DNA from: Bradyrhizobium sp. CCH5-F6
GTDB lineage: Bacteria; Pseudomonadota; Alphaproteobacteria; Rhizobiales; Xanthobacteraceae
Direction of reading: 5' to 3'
Assembly (NCBI RefSeq): GCF_001556045.1
Contig: NZ_LSIC01000199.1
Span: 1 to 61,818, forward strand
Length of the DNA: 61,818 bases
Shown: piece after piece, positions 1 through 13,376 of the stretch
How the letters are laid out: each line of letters opens with the position of its first letter
Numbering within the stretch: the stretch's first letter is position 1
The notes under the pieces: generated by a model
Told to the model about the DNA's origin: nothing
What the model saw: the letters and a program-made list of their open reading frames with translations, nothing else
Databases searched by the model: none
Position numbers and translations under genes: made by a program

Positions 1-22
1 CTGCTCGCACAAAACTCGCCAT
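1..22 (-). CDS. 5' end of a gene running off the left edge
   Basis: On the minus strand an ATG at 22-20 is preceded by AAGGAGG with a 5-base spacer, a near-perfect ribosome binding site. Only seven full codons (M-A-S-F-V-R-A) are inside the window, so no product can be named. It points the same way as the DUF4337 gene and xerC and could be in the same transcription unit. Confidence rests on the Shine-Dalgarno site alone. Confidence 0.5.
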
Positions 23-117
23 CGCAACCTCCTTCGCTGAAGTGTTGCGACGAACGGTTGAATCCGCCCAGTACGCCGCGGCCGTCGTGATGAATCTCGC
101 TGCCTCTGGAATACTGG

Positions 118-140
118 ATGCCCCGGTCGAGCCGGGGCAT
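118..140. repeat. REP-like palindrome (atgcccCGG type)
   Basis: A 9-bp stem (atgccccgg / ccggggcat) with a 5-base loop between the left-edge gene and the DUF4337 gene. The same design (tggatgcc..gg-loop-cc..ggcatgac) recurs at 7707-7729 and 19414-19436, so this is a dispersed chromosomal repeat. Confidence 0.7.
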
Positions 141-178
141 GACACCGTTGGTGTGGCTCCTGCGCGCGCCTCAACGCC

Positions 179-772
179 TCAATGCAAATGCAGCAGATGC
201 GGCCACCACAGGCCGAGGGCGGTCATGACGAGGCCGGCGATCGTCAGCACGCCGCTGACATAGGCGAGTGCGAGCATGCCCGTGATGATGGTGGCCGAGG
301 CCAGCACGATGCCGATCTGGAAGGCGGCTGAGGCCAGCTCGAAATGGTGGTATTTCGCGGTCGCCTCGTCGCGATCGTGCTCGGCGTGCTTGGCCTTGTC
401 GGCGAGCTGCTCGGTACCTTCGCCGGTCTCCGGCTCGGAGCGGTAGCGCTGTGCGGTCTTGGTCCAGTCGTCGATCTGCTTCTGCACGGCCGGCTTCATG
501 GCGGCGTCATCGGCCAGCGAGCCCAGCGTCAGCTTGCCCTGCTCGGCCGCAGTGATCACCACGGTGCGGCGGATGCTCTTGGCCTGGAAGAACGCCCAGA
601 GATTGGCGGCCTCGACGTTCTTGCTGATCGATTCGGTCTGGGCGCCCTTGCCGAGCGTCTCCGAGATCGCCAGGAACAGCGCCAGCACCGCGATCAGCAG
701 CGCGATCTTCTTGTTCGAGCCGGACGCGTGCTCGGCGTGCTCGGCGTGCTCCATGCTTTCGTGTGCGCCCAT
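179..772 (-). CDS. DUF4337 family membrane protein
   Basis: 197 residues. The N terminus has a short repeat (E-H-A three times, residues 8-16), then a hydrophobic segment at about 22-38, a charged helical middle with many Lys/Glu/Asp, and two further hydrophobic segments at about 145-190. This arrangement matches DUF4337 proteins, whose function is unknown. The start is set by GAGGGG about 4 bases before the ATG at 772. A much longer open frame (to 1675) runs antisense-free through xerC in another phase and is not used. It lies 83 bases downstream of xerC on the same strand. Confidence 0.8.
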   Translation of the reverse strand: MGAHESMEHAEHAEHASGSNKKIALLIAVLALFLAISETLGKGAQTESISKNVEAANLWAFFQAKSIRRTVVITAAEQGKLTLGSLADDAAMKPAVQKQIDDWTKTAQRYRSEPETGEGTEQLADKAKHAEHDRDEATAKYHHFELASAAFQIGIVLASATIITGMLALAYVSGVLTIAGLVMTALGLWWPHLLHLH

Positions 773-855
773 GATTCCCCTCTTGGTCGGTTCCGCAACG
801 ATTGACCGAACCGCGGCTGCCGCGCAAGAGGCACGCGAGCTATGACGAGAGTGTG

Positions 856-1821
856 TCAGCGCCGCGGATGCGCGCTCGCGTACACTTCCAGCAGCCGCTC
901 GGAATCGATGCCGGTGTAGACCTGCGTGGTCGAGAGCGAGGAATGGCCGAGCAACTCCTGGATGGCGCGCAAGTCGCCGCCGCGCGAGAGCAGATGCGTG
1001 GCGAAGGAATGGCGGAGTGCGTGCGGCGTGGCGCTGTCGGGCAGGCCGAGTGCGCCGCGCAGCCGCTCCATCGCGAGCTGGATGATGCGCGGGTTCAAGG
1101 GGCCGCCGCGCGCGCCGACGAAGATCGGCCCCTCCGCCGGCAGCGGATAGGGGCACATCGCGACGTACTCCTGAATCAGCGCGAGCACGTTCTGGAGCAC
1201 CGGCACCATCCGGGTCTTGTTGCCTTTTCCTGTGACAACCAGCACATCGCCTTCGCCGGGGCGCGGCACCTCGCGGCGCTTCAGGCCGAGCGCTTCGGAG
1301 ATGCGCAGGCCCGACCCGTACAGCAGCGCCATCACCGCCGCGTCGCGCGCGAGAATCCAGGTCTCGCGGTCCTCGCCGGCGCGCTCGTCGGCGTCGGCCA
1401 GCCGTTTGGCCGAGGCCATCGGCAACGGCTTCGGCAGGCTCTTCGCAACCTTTGGCGCACGGATCGCGGAGAGTGCACCGACCTTGCCCTTGCCCTCGCG
1501 CTCGAGGAAGCGGCCGAACGAGCGCAGGCCCGCCAGCGCGCGCATCAGGCTGCGGCCGGCAATGTCGTCGGCCCTGCGCATCGCCATGAAGGCGCGGATA
1601 TCGGTGGCTTCCAGCGCCGCGAAGCGCGCCAGCGTGACGCGCTCGCCCCAATGATTGCTGAGGAAATCCAGGCACTGCCGCAAGTCGCGGCCATAGGCCT
1701 CCAGCGTCTTCGGCGACAGCCGCCGCTCGGCGCCGAGATGCGACAGCCAGCGCGCCATCTCCTGCGCGATCGAGGGATCGGCGCTGGCGAGCTCGATCTG
1801 TGGGACGGCTGCTTTGCTCAT
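856..1821 (-). CDS. xerC: Tyrosine recombinase XerC (dif-type chromosome dimer resolution)
   Basis: 321 residues, the normal XerC/XerD length. An N-terminal SAM-like core-binding domain (about 20-125) precedes the catalytic domain. The full tyrosine recombinase set is visible: R173 (in GSGLRISEAL), K199 (TGKGNK), H267-x-x-R270 (HALRHSF), H293 (LGHSSL) and nucleophile Y302 (QVYTG). With a partner Xer protein it resolves chromosome dimers at dif during division. XerC rather than XerD is chosen from the neighbouring priA, a common rhizobial arrangement, and from overall similarity. It is divergent from priA across about 110 bp. Confidence 0.9.
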   Translation of the reverse strand: MSKAAVPQIELASADPSIAQEMARWLSHLGAERRLSPKTLEAYGRDLRQCLDFLSNHWGERVTLARFAALEATDIRAFMAMRRADDIAGRSLMRALAGLRSFGRFLEREGKGKVGALSAIRAPKVAKSLPKPLPMASAKRLADADERAGEDRETWILARDAAVMALLYGSGLRISEALGLKRREVPRPGEGDVLVVTGKGNKTRMVPVLQNVLALIQEYVAMCPYPLPAEGPIFVGARGGPLNPRIIQLAMERLRGALGLPDSATPHALRHSFATHLLSRGGDLRAIQELLGHSSLSTTQVYTGIDSERLLEVYASAHPRR

Positions 1822-1932
1822 GCGCTCTGGACGTGGTGATTCCGCACAGTATATCGCATCACACTCGTTTATCGTTCGCTAAGGCCGGCCCGTGGCGCTA
1901 GCCTTGAAGACCCCGGTTCCGATTCTCCCCTC

Positions 1933-4143
1933 ATGGATCATTCGTCGCGCAGCAACGCCGCCCCCGCCAACGCGACCCGCATGGTCGACGTGCTGGTGCC
2001 GGTCGCGCTCGACCAGGCCTACTCCTACAAGGTGCCGCGCGGGATGGAGCTGAAGGCGGGCGATCTCGTCGGGGTGCCGCTCGGGCCCCGCGAGGTGCTC
2101 GCGGTGGTCTGGGGCGAAAACGCCAATCCGGATCCGCGCCTGCATAATCGCCTGAAGGAGGTCAGCGAGAAGCTCGACATCCCGCCGCTCAAGCCCGAGC
2201 TGCGGTCGGTGGTGGATTGGGTCGCCAATTACACGCTGAGCCCGCGCGGCATGGTGCTGCGCATGTGCCTGCGCATGGGCGAGAATCTCGGCCCGGAGCG
2301 GGTGCGCGCCGGCGTGCGCCTGGTCGGCGAGCCCCCGAAGCGCCTGACGCCGGCCCGGCAGCGGGTGATCGCGGTGCTGTCGGACCGGCTGCTGCACGGC
2401 AAGTCGGAGGCGGCCAAGGAAGCGGGCGTTTCGGCCGGCGTGATCGACGGCCTCGTCGATGAAGGCACGCTGACGGTCGAGCCGATGCCGCCGCCTCCGC
2501 CCCCTCCGGCGCCCGATCCGGATTTCGGCCGGCCGGATTTCTCGCCGCTGCAGCGTGCCGGTGTGGATGCGATGCGCGCGCTCGCGACCAACGGCACCTT
2601 CCACGTCGCGCTGCTCGACGGCGTCACCGGCTCGGGCAAGACCGAGGTGTATTTCGAGGCCGTTGCGGAAACCATCCGCCGTGGAAAACAGTCGCTGATC
2701 CTGATGCCGGAGATCGCGCTGACCGGCCAGTTCCTCGATCGCTTCGCGCAGCGCTTTGGCGTGCGGCCGATCGAATGGCATTCTGAATTGACGCCGCGCA
2801 CGCGCGCACGCAATTGGGCGGCGATCTCCAATGGCACCGCGCCGGTCGTGGTCGGTGCGCGCTCGGCGCTGTTCCTGCCTTACGCCGATCTCGGCCTCAT
2901 CGTGGTCGATGAGGAGCACGACCAGGCCTACAAGCAGGACGACGGCGTGCATTATCACGCCCGCGACATGGCGGTGGTGCGCGCGCACATCGCCAGGATC
3001 CCGGTCGTGCTGGCCTCCGCGACGCCTTCGGTGGAGTCCGAGGTCAATGCGCGCAAGAAGCGCTACCAGCGTATCGCGCTGCCCTCGCGCTTCGGTGGCC
3101 AGCACATGCCGCATATCGAGGCGATTGACCTGCGCCGCGAACCGCCCGCGCGCGGCCGCTTCATCTCGCCGCGGCTTGCCGGCGAGATCAGGACCGCGAT
3201 CGAGCGGCGCGAGCAGGCGCTCTTGTTCCTCAACCGACGCGGCTACGCGCCGCTGACCTTGTGCCGTGCCTGCGGCCATCGCTTCGCCTGCACCATCTGC
3301 GATGCCTGGCTGGTCGATCATCGCTTTCGCCAGCGCCTCGTCTGTCACCATTGCGGCTTCTCGATGCCGCGTCCGCACATCTGCCCGAACTGTTCGGCGG
3401 AGGAATCGCTGGTGGCCGTCGGCCCCGGCGTCGAGCGCCTGCAGGAGGAGGCGGCCGCGCTGTTCCCGGAGGCGCGCACCATGGTGCTGTCGAGCGACCT
3501 CATCACCTCGATCGAGACGATGCGGTCAGAACTCGCCGAGATTGCGGAGGGCCGTGTCGACATCATCATCGGCACGCAGCTCGTGGCAAAGGGCCACAAC
3601 TTTCCCCGGCTCAATCTGGTCGGCGTGGTCGATGCGGATCTCGGCCTCAGCAACGGCGATCCGCGCGCGGCGGAGCGCACCTGGCAATTGCTCAACCAGG
3701 TGATCGGCCGCGCCGGCCGCGAGCAGGGCCGCGGCGTGGGCTATCTCCAGACCCACCAGCCCGATCATCCCGTGATGAAGGCGCTGATCGCCTGCGACCG
3801 CGAGGCCTTCTACGACAGCGAGATCGATCTGCGCGAGAAGACGCTCTATCCGCCGTTCGGACGGCTCGCGAGCCTGATCATCTCCGCGGGCGACCGCCCA
3901 AGCGCGGAAGGTTTTGGCCGCAAGCTCGTCGCGCTGGCGCCGCGCGACGAACGCGTCGTCGTGCTGGGGCCAGCAGAAGCGCCGCTCGCCGTCATCAAGG
4001 GCCGCTATCGCTTCCGCATCCTGCTGAAATCGGCGCGCGGTTTTGATCTGTCGGATTATCTGCGCAGCTGGCTTGCGGTCTGCCCGAAGCCATCAGGCAA
4101 TCTCAAGCTCGAAGTCGACGTCGATCCCCAGAGCTTTTTGTAG
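1933..4143 (+). CDS. priA: Primosomal replication-restart helicase PriA
   Basis: 736 residues. The N-terminal 3'-DNA-binding domain (about 18-115) is followed by a Pro-rich linker (about 185-197). The helicase core has Walker A at 230-237 (GVTGSGKT) and the DEEH box at 326-329. A cysteine-rich zinc region lies between the helicase lobes (about 445-490, four paired Cys motifs). The protein reloads replicative helicase at collapsed forks. The start ATG at 1933 gives the usual length; a second in-frame ATG (residue 17) is possible because the upstream Shine-Dalgarno is weak. Confidence 0.95.
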   Translation: MDHSSRSNAAPANATRMVDVLVPVALDQAYSYKVPRGMELKAGDLVGVPLGPREVLAVVWGENANPDPRLHNRLKEVSEKLDIPPLKPELRSVVDWVANYTLSPRGMVLRMCLRMGENLGPERVRAGVRLVGEPPKRLTPARQRVIAVLSDRLLHGKSEAAKEAGVSAGVIDGLVDEGTLTVEPMPPPPPPPAPDPDFGRPDFSPLQRAGVDAMRALATNGTFHVALLDGVTGSGKTEVYFEAVAETIRRGKQSLILMPEIALTGQFLDRFAQRFGVRPIEWHSELTPRTRARNWAAISNGTAPVVVGARSALFLPYADLGLIVVDEEHDQAYKQDDGVHYHARDMAVVRAHIARIPVVLASATPSVESEVNARKKRYQRIALPSRFGGQHMPHIEAIDLRREPPARGRFISPRLAGEIRTAIERREQALLFLNRRGYAPLTLCRACGHRFACTICDAWLVDHRFRQRLVCHHCGFSMPRPHICPNCSAEESLVAVGPGVERLQEEAAALFPEARTMVLSSDLITSIETMRSELAEIAEGRVDIIIGTQLVAKGHNFPRLNLVGVVDADLGLSNGDPRAAERTWQLLNQVIGRAGREQGRGVGYLQTHQPDHPVMKALIACDREAFYDSEIDLREKTLYPPFGRLASLIISAGDRPSAEGFGRKLVALAPRDERVVVLGPAEAPLAVIKGRYRFRILLKSARGFDLSDYLRSWLAVCPKPSGNLKLEVDVDPQSFL

Positions 4144-4170
4144 GTCGCGGTCGCGGCCTCATTCTCCGCC

Positions 4171-4273
4171 GTCATTCCGGGGCGCGCGAAGCGCGAGCCC
4201 GGAATCCAATTCACCGCAGACTTCGCCGCCTGGTGGATTCCGGGCTCGATGCTGCGCATCGCCCCGGAATGAC
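4171..4273. repeat. Long palindromic intergenic repeat
   Basis: The outer arms (gtcattccggggcg at the left, cgccccggaatgac at the right) are perfect complements. Inner arms around agcccggaatcc and ggattccgggct also pair, so the element can fold into one long hairpin between the convergent priA and rlpA genes. A related short version is at 26472-26505. Confidence 0.7.
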
Positions 4274-4280
4274 AGAACGT

Positions 4281-4313
4281 AAAAAAGCCCGCGGTCCCCC
4301 AAGACCGCGGGCT
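4281..4313 (-). terminator. Rho-independent terminator of rlpA
   Basis: An 11-bp perfect stem (agcccgcggtc / gaccgcgggct) with a 6-base loop. Read on the minus strand the stem is followed by six T residues, so it serves the minus-strand rlpA gene that ends 60 bp away. Confidence 0.85.
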
Positions 4314-4372
4314 TGTTTCATGCGCGCACCAAACTGATGAAAACTGCGCGTGTGAGAGGGCGCGTCGACGCC

Positions 4373-4867
4373 TTAGATGACTTCCGCGGTGACGCGGCCG
4401 ACGCCGCGGCTGGTGAGGCCGATGGCACGGGCGGCGCCCGTGGAGAGGTCGAGCACGCGGCCGCGAATGAACGGGCCGCGGTCGTTGATGGTGACGACGA
4501 CGCTCTGGCCGCCATGGGTGACGCGCAGCTTGGTACCGAACGGCAGAGAGCGGTGCGCCGCGGTCATGGCGTTCTGGTTGAAGCGCTGGCCCGACGCGGT
4601 CCGGCTGCCGGACTCGTTGCCGTAAAAGGAAGCCATGCCGGAGAAGCTGCGGCCCGTGCCGGAGGTCGGCGTCATCGACGCATTGGCGTTGCGCCAATCG
4701 GAGGTCGCGTTGGTATCGGTTTGGGCGTGGTGGCGGTGATGGTGACGGTGATGCCGGGATTTGGCGGCGGCTTCGGTGGCGGTTCCACCGACGAGGAGAG
4801 TTGCGGCTACGAACGCGATCGCCGTACGCGGCCGGGTCACAAGGCCCAGCGACTTCAAAGACAGCAT
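4373..4867 (-). CDS. rlpA: RlpA-like septal/peptidoglycan double-psi beta-barrel protein
   Basis: 164 residues. A hydrophobic signal segment (about 15-33, ending TEAAA) suggests export. A His-rich stretch (KSRHHRHHHRHH, about 36-47) follows, then a double-psi beta-barrel domain (about 72-164) with the RlpA features GMASFYG, TASGQRFN, HRSLPFGTK, NDRGPF and LDLS. There is no lipobox Cys, unlike E. coli RlpA, so it is probably periplasmic and soluble. In the family the role is a septal lytic transglycosylase or peptidoglycan-binding protein; activity here is inferred. A terminator lies downstream. Confidence 0.85.
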   Translation of the reverse strand: MLSLKSLGLVTRPRTAIAFVAATLLVGGTATEAAAKSRHHRHHHRHHAQTDTNATSDWRNANASMTPTSGTGRSFSGMASFYGNESGSRTASGQRFNQNAMTAAHRSLPFGTKLRVTHGGQSVVVTINDRGPFIRGRVLDLSTGAARAIGLTSRGVGRVTAEVI

Positions 4868-5521
4868 TTAGTGGTCCCTAAGCTAGTATTGCCACACATG
4901 TGGCTAGTGAAGCTCCCATCAGTTTGTGAGCGGGTTGGCGTTTCGATTCCTAATGAGGCGTGAATTGGGCAGTAAATCCGCTATGTGTCGTCTTGAAACA
5001 TCTTGTGACCCGAACCCGATATTGGGCTGATGTTCCGTAATCTTGCGCTTTAATGATCTATTAACCAGTTGATTACTTCAAATTACTGTAGAACGAAGTC
5101 ATCGCTCTGATTGTTTAGAATTGGGTAAGTATTCGGCGAGTGGAACCGACGACGTCGGATTCACGCCTCTGCGATCCGTGTTCATGGCGGCTATGCGCTG
5201 AAAGCAGGAACCAAGGGAGAGGCGGGCGGCAGGCTCGTTTCATTCCGCGGGGTGGGATGTCATCGGCCTCAATGCGTCACTGGGCCCCTCTGGGATCGCC
5301 TTCTGCGACGAACTGGCGACAGAAGCTCGTGCCTTTAGTTTGGCGTCATGTTGCACCTGCGTGGCTGCTATGTTAGCAAAGCCGCGATTTTAACGACCCG
5401 GCACCTCCCGTGTTGGTCGAAAATCGAAGTCCCGCTTGAATTCCAAGGGCTTGGATCGCTAGGCGCCGCTTCGTGGCGACGGTTTTTCCCTTGCGAGTTT
5501 GACAGCAAAAAGAGCGCGTCT
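4868..5521. other. 654-bp intergenic region between rlpA and atpH
   Basis: It separates divergently transcribed rlpA (minus) and the atp operon (plus), so it must hold both promoters. Bases about 4960-5130 are clearly more AT-rich than the surroundings and are the likely promoter zone. I could not pick a convincing -35/-10 pair. The small open frames here (for example 5140-5376) have no coding character. Confidence 0.6.
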
Positions 5522-7611
<2,090 letters not shown>

Positions 7612-7706
7612 GAGAGAACCGTCACGGCCGGGCTGAAGCGCGAGGCGCGTCTTCGCAACTGAAGTCCCGGCCATCCACGTCAATCGACGTGTGAGGCGGC
7701 AGGTGG

Positions 7707-7729
7707 ATGCCCGGGACAAGCCCGGGCAT
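7707..7729. repeat. REP-like palindrome inside the atp operon
   Basis: A 9-bp perfect stem (atgcccggg / cccgggcat) with loop acaag, between atpA and atpG. It is the same element as at 19414-19436, which differs by one base in the left arm. It may stabilise or attenuate the operon mRNA at this point; that is inference. Confidence 0.75.
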
Positions 7730-7790
7730 GACGACTGGGATAGGCTAGCGGCTCGATCAATAGGCGTCGAACCGCCGGGGTGAACGAAGA

Positions 7791-8663
7791 ATGGCGTCAC
7801 TTAAAGACATGCGCGTCCGCATCGCCTCCACCAAGGCGACGCAAAAGATCACCAAGGCCATGCAGATGGTCGCGGCCTCCAAGCTGCGCCGCGCGCAGAC
7901 CGCCGCGGAAGCGGCGCGTCCCTATGCCGACAAGATGAGCGCGGTGATCTCGAACATCGCCAGCGCCGCGGTCGGCTCGCCCGGCGCGCCGGTGCTGCTG
8001 GCCGGCACCGGCAAGGACCAGGTTCACCTGCTGCTGGTCTGCACCGGCGAGCGCGGCCTGTCCGGCGCCTTCAACTCCTCGATCGTGCGTCTCGCCCGCG
8101 AGCGCGCCCTGGCGCTGATGGCGCAGGGCAAGGACGTGAAGTTCTTCTGCGTCGGCCGCAAGGGCTACGAGCAGCTGCGCCGCCAGTTCGACAAGCAGAT
8201 CGTCGAGCATCTCGACCTGCGCAGCGTCCGCCAGATCGGCTTCGTCAACGCCGAGGAGATCGCCAGGAAGGTATTGGCGCGCTTCGAGAATGGCGAGTTC
8301 GACGTCTGCACGCTGTTCTACGCGCGCTTCAAGTCGGTCATCGCGCAGGTCCCGACCGCCCAGCAGGTCATCCCGCTGGTCGTCGAGGAGGGCGCCGCCG
8401 CGAACACGACGTCTTACGAATACGAGCCGGAAGAGGACGAGATCCTCGCCCGCCTGTTGCCCCGCAACCTCGCGGTCCAGATCTTTCGCGCGCTGCTCGA
8501 GAACAACGCTTCGTTCTACGGCGCACAGATGAGCGCGATGGACAACGCGACGCGCAACGCCGGCGAAATGATCCGCAAGCAGACGCTGGTCTACAACCGT
8601 ACGCGTCAGGCGCAGATCACCAAGGAACTGATCGAAATCATCTCGGGCGCCGAGGCCGTCTGA
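7791..8663 (+). CDS. atpG: F1 ATP synthase gamma subunit
   Basis: 290 residues. The gamma N terminus ([24 protein letters not shown]) and the C-terminal coiled-coil signature ([25 protein letters not shown]) are present. Gamma is the rotating central shaft. A GAACGAAGA stretch before the ATG gives a modest ribosome site. The gap to atpD is 83 bp. Confidence 0.97.
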   Translation: MASLKDMRVRIASTKATQKITKAMQMVAASKLRRAQTAAEAARPYADKMSAVISNIASAAVGSPGAPVLLAGTGKDQVHLLLVCTGERGLSGAFNSSIVRLARERALALMAQGKDVKFFCVGRKGYEQLRRQFDKQIVEHLDLRSVRQIGFVNAEEIARKVLARFENGEFDVCTLFYARFKSVIAQVPTAQQVIPLVVEEGAAANTTSYEYEPEEDEILARLLPRNLAVQIFRALLENNASFYGAQMSAMDNATRNAGEMIRKQTLVYNRTRQAQITKELIEIISGAEAV

Positions 8664-8710
8664 TCAAGGCGCATCGGCACCCATCATACGCAACATCCCG
8701 GTCAAGCTGA

Positions 8711-10674
<1,964 letters not shown>

Positions 10675-10675
<1 letters not shown>

Positions 10676-10700
10676 GCCCCGGCGCAGCCGCTCCGGGGCT
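10675..10700 (+). terminator. Possible terminator after atpC
   Basis: An 8-bp GC-rich stem (agccccgg / ccggggct) begins at the atpC stop codon. No T-run follows, so it may be only an mRNA-stabilising hairpin. Confidence 0.45.
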
Positions 10701-10862
10701 CGAGCCTGGAATTCCTGAACAGGTTCAGCGCTCGTCGCGAAAGCGGCGGGCGCTGAATTTTGTCGCACGAGCGACGGAGCTGCGATGCTTGGGCATTGCC
10801 GCCCATTTTATCTCGGCGGGTCAGCCACTTCGCTACGGTGCATGGGGTTGTTTTCGCAGCTT

Positions 10863-11363
10863 TCAGTTTCCGAAGGCCGCAAACTCTCGCGCCACCGCGG
10901 CATACACCTCACGCCGGAACGGCACCACGAGATCGGCGACACGGTCGAGACGCTCCCACCGCCAGGCGTCGAACTCCGCGGGCTGGCCGTTGCGCGGCGT
11001 CAGCGGATCGATCTCGTCGTCGCGGCCGGTGAAGCGCAGCGCGAACCATTTCTGGCGCTGGCCGCGGAACTTCGCCAGCCGGTGTGTCTGCGGTCCGTCG
11101 TAAGGAGGGAATTCGTAGGTGAGCCAGCCGGTCTCGCCGAGATAGCTGGCGCTGACGACGCTCGTCTCCTCCCAGAGTTCGCGCATCGCGGCATCGCGCA
11201 GATCCTCGCCCTCGTCGACGCCCCCCTGCGGCATCTGCCAGTCGAGCCCCGGCAGGATGATCTCGGGCCCGTCGCCCTTGAAGCGATGGCCGATCAGCAC
11301 ACGGCCATCGGCATTGAACAGGGCAATGCCCACGTTGGGCCGGTAGGGCTTTTCATTGGTCAC
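10863..11363 (-). CDS. rppH: RNA pyrophosphohydrolase-type Nudix hydrolase (RppH paralog 1)
   Basis: 166 residues. The Nudix box G-x5-E-x7-REL-x-EE is intact at about 48-70 (GGVDEGED ... RELWEETS). RppH-type features are YRPNVGIALFN, WQMPQGG and a C-terminal WERLDRVADLVVPFRREVY. The family removes pyrophosphate from 5'-triphosphate RNA or hydrolyses dinucleoside polyphosphates. It lies 64 bp downstream of a second, very similar gene on the same strand, so one of the two may have a shifted substrate. Confidence 0.88.
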   Translation of the reverse strand: MTNEKPYRPNVGIALFNADGRVLIGHRFKGDGPEIILPGLDWQMPQGGVDEGEDLRDAAMRELWEETSVVSASYLGETGWLTYEFPPYDGPQTHRLAKFRGQRQKWFALRFTGRDDEIDPLTPRNGQPAEFDAWRWERLDRVADLVVPFRREVYAAVAREFAAFGN

Positions 11364-11427
11364 GCGCGGATCTCTCGTGGTCGTTCCCGGCGATGGATTA
11401 GCACCGAACCCGGAATGACAACGGCCT

Positions 11428-11931
11428 TTATTCCTCCGCCAGGGCGGAAAATTCCTTCACCACGCGCTCGTAGACCGGGCGCTTGAACGGGATGATCAAT
11501 CCGGGGAGATTCTTCATCGGCTCCCAGCGCCAGCTCACGAACTCGGCCTTGTGGCCGCCGCCGGGCTTTTCGACGTTGATCTCGCTGTCCTTGCCGGTGA
11601 AGCGCACCGCGTACCATTTCTGGCGCTGGCCGCGGTAGCGGCCCTTCCAGGCGCGCCCCGCGACCGTGCGTGGAATGTCGTAAGTGAGCCAGTCCGGGAC
11701 TTCGCCGAGCCGCTCGACCGAGCGCACGCTGGTCTCCTCGTAGAGCTCGCGCTTGGCCGCCTCCCAGGTGTCCTCGCCGGGATCGACGCCGCCTTGCGGC
11801 ATCTGCCAGACATGGGTGTCGTCGACATGCTCGATGCCGCCGGCGCGGCGACCGATGAACACCAGTCCCTTTGGATTGATCAGCATCACACCGACGCAGG
11901 TCCGGTAGGGCAGATCCTCGTAACGCGCCAT
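11428..11931 (-). CDS. rppH: RNA pyrophosphohydrolase-type Nudix hydrolase (RppH paralog 2)
   Basis: 167 residues, with the same architecture as its neighbour: [18 protein letters not shown], Nudix box at about 48-70 (GGVDPGED ... RELYEETS) and a C-terminal [20 protein letters not shown]. All metal-binding Nudix residues are present. The start at 11931 follows the minus-strand sequence AGGTCTGGCGGA, about 5 bases from the ATG. The pair looks like an old tandem duplication. Confidence 0.88.
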   Translation of the reverse strand: MARYEDLPYRTCVGVMLINPKGLVFIGRRAGGIEHVDDTHVWQMPQGGVDPGEDTWEAAKRELYEETSVRSVERLGEVPDWLTYDIPRTVAGRAWKGRYRGQRQKWYAVRFTGKDSEINVEKPGGGHKAEFVSWRWEPMKNLPGLIIPFKRPVYERVVKEFSALAEE

Positions 11932-12008
11932 TCCGCCAGACCTCTCGCATGCCCTGGGTGCGGCTCGACGCGGCCCCGCGGGGACACGTGCCGTACCAAT
12001 TCGTTGAT

Positions 12009-13232
12009 TTAGCTGGATTTTGATTTCAGCATCGCGGTTGTCAATGGCACCAAAAGGATACCTCGGTCGCCCAATGTCCTGGTCCAGGCGGCGATGCGCT
12101 CGATCGAGACGGGCAGCGCGGAGGCCGTGCCGACAGCGATGCCGCGCTCGCGCGCGGTCGATTCGAGCTTGTTCAGGGCGCGGTCGATCTCGGCCGAGGT
12201 CGGAACCACGTCGATCGCGATGTCGCCCTTGCCGAACGGCATGGACTGGCTCGCCGCAGCCTGGAGCGCGATGCTGCGCGGCGAGGAGCCGTCGTCGAAG
12301 AAGCCGAGCCCGCGCTTGGCCGCCTCGCGGATGATCGGCTGCATCGCCGGTTCCGTTGCGATGAAGCGGGCGCCCATGAAATTCGTCAGGCCGGCATAGC
12401 CCTGCATCCGGCTCAGGTGCCAGTACAGGCGGTCCATGTTCTGGTCGGGGCTGAGCGAGGTCAGCAGCGTCTGCGGTCCCGGATCATTGTCGGGGAAGTC
12501 GTAGGGCTCCATCGGGATCTGGAGGAAGATCTCGTGGCGCTGCGCGCGGGCGCGCTCGGCGAGCTTGCCGGGGTCGGTGCCATAGGGCGTGAAGGCCAGC
12601 GTCACCGCCGGCGGCAGCTTCATGATGGCATCGGTGGTCTTGGCGGCCCCGACGCCGAGGCCGCCGATCACGATCGCGACCACGGGCATCTTGGCGGCCT
12701 GGGCGCGGTCGGCGTCCGCCGCATAGACGTTGAACGGCTTCAATCCGTCGGCCGCCACCGGAATCATGCCGTAGCGTGATTTCTCCAGCAGCTTCGGATT
12801 GATCCCGGCCATCACGGGCGGCGATGCGGAAGCCGCACCACCACCCTTGTCACCATCCTCGCCAGCGCCGATCACCACGTCGTGGCGGGCTCCGGTGGAG
12901 CCGTCGATCATGGTGATGGTCTTCTGCGCGCCGGGAGCGGCCTGCTTCGGGGCTTCCTTGCTTTCCTGCTTGCCGTCCTGCCCGTGGCCGGCGGAGGGTT
13001 TCTCATCACTCGCCTTGTCCGCGGCATCGGGAGCGCGGATCGCGAGCCGGGTCATCGGCTCGCCGCCGAGCGGATCCTTGTTGAAGATGGCGAAGCCGGC
13101 AAAGGTGAGGAGGAACAGGCCGAGCAGGGCGGCAAGCAGCTGCATGGCCGTGAACGGCAGCCGCAGCCGGCGTTTCCGGCGCGGCTTATCCTGTCCGAGC
13201 GGCGCGCTCAGATCATCGGCCGTTTCAGTCAT
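12009..13232 (-). CDS. Divergent polysaccharide deacetylase family protein
   Basis: 407 residues. One N-terminal membrane anchor (about 25-50), a low-complexity Ala/Lys/Gly linker (about 75-150), then the divergent deacetylase (YibQ-like) domain at about 180-400 with [43 protein letters not shown] and FMGARF. In many alphaproteobacteria this gene follows envC and ctpA, and here too it lies 144 bp beyond ctpA after a terminator. A role in envelope glycan processing is inferred from this context. Confidence 0.88.
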   Translation of the reverse strand: MTETADDLSAPLGQDKPRRKRRLRLPFTAMQLLAALLGLFLLTFAGFAIFNKDPLGGEPMTRLAIRAPDAADKASDEKPSAGHGQDGKQESKEAPKQAAPGAQKTITMIDGSTGARHDVVIGAGEDGDKGGGAASASPPVMAGINPKLLEKSRYGMIPVAADGLKPFNVYAADADRAQAAKMPVVAIVIGGLGVGAAKTTDAIMKLPPAVTLAFTPYGTDPGKLAERARAQRHEIFLQIPMEPYDFPDNDPGPQTLLTSLSPDQNMDRLYWHLSRMQGYAGLTNFMGARFIATEPAMQPIIREAAKRGLGFFDDGSSPRSIALQAAASQSMPFGKGDIAIDVVPTSAEIDRALNKLESTARERGIAVGTASALPVSIERIAAWTRTLGDRGILLVPLTTAMLKSKSS

Positions 13233-13321
13233 GCGAGATCCCGAATCACTCCAGCCGACGATACCACGCCGAGGTCAAGCGGCGGCAGGCCGGGATAGGC
13301 CGGGGGATCGGAGTTGCCAGC

Positions 13322-13351
13322 AAAAAGGGCGGCTCCGGGAGCCGCCCTTTT
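13322..13351 (-). terminator. Rho-independent terminator of ctpA
   Basis: A perfect stem (gggcggctc / gagccgccc, extended by A-T pairs) with a 3-base loop, followed on the minus strand by five Ts. It ends the rlmH-envC-ctpA transcript 25 bp past the ctpA stop. Confidence 0.88.
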
Positions 13352-13376
13352 CCGTCAGATCGTAAACCGCGCGGAC

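Noticed and set aside
179..1675. 498-residue minus-strand frame over the DUF4337 gene and xerC
   Set aside because: Only the last 197 codons are real; the remainder is out of phase with xerC and has no coding character.
5140..5376. Small open frame before atpH
   Set aside because: No ribosome site, odd composition (Trp/Arg/Cys-rich) and no match to any known family; non-coding leader is more likely.
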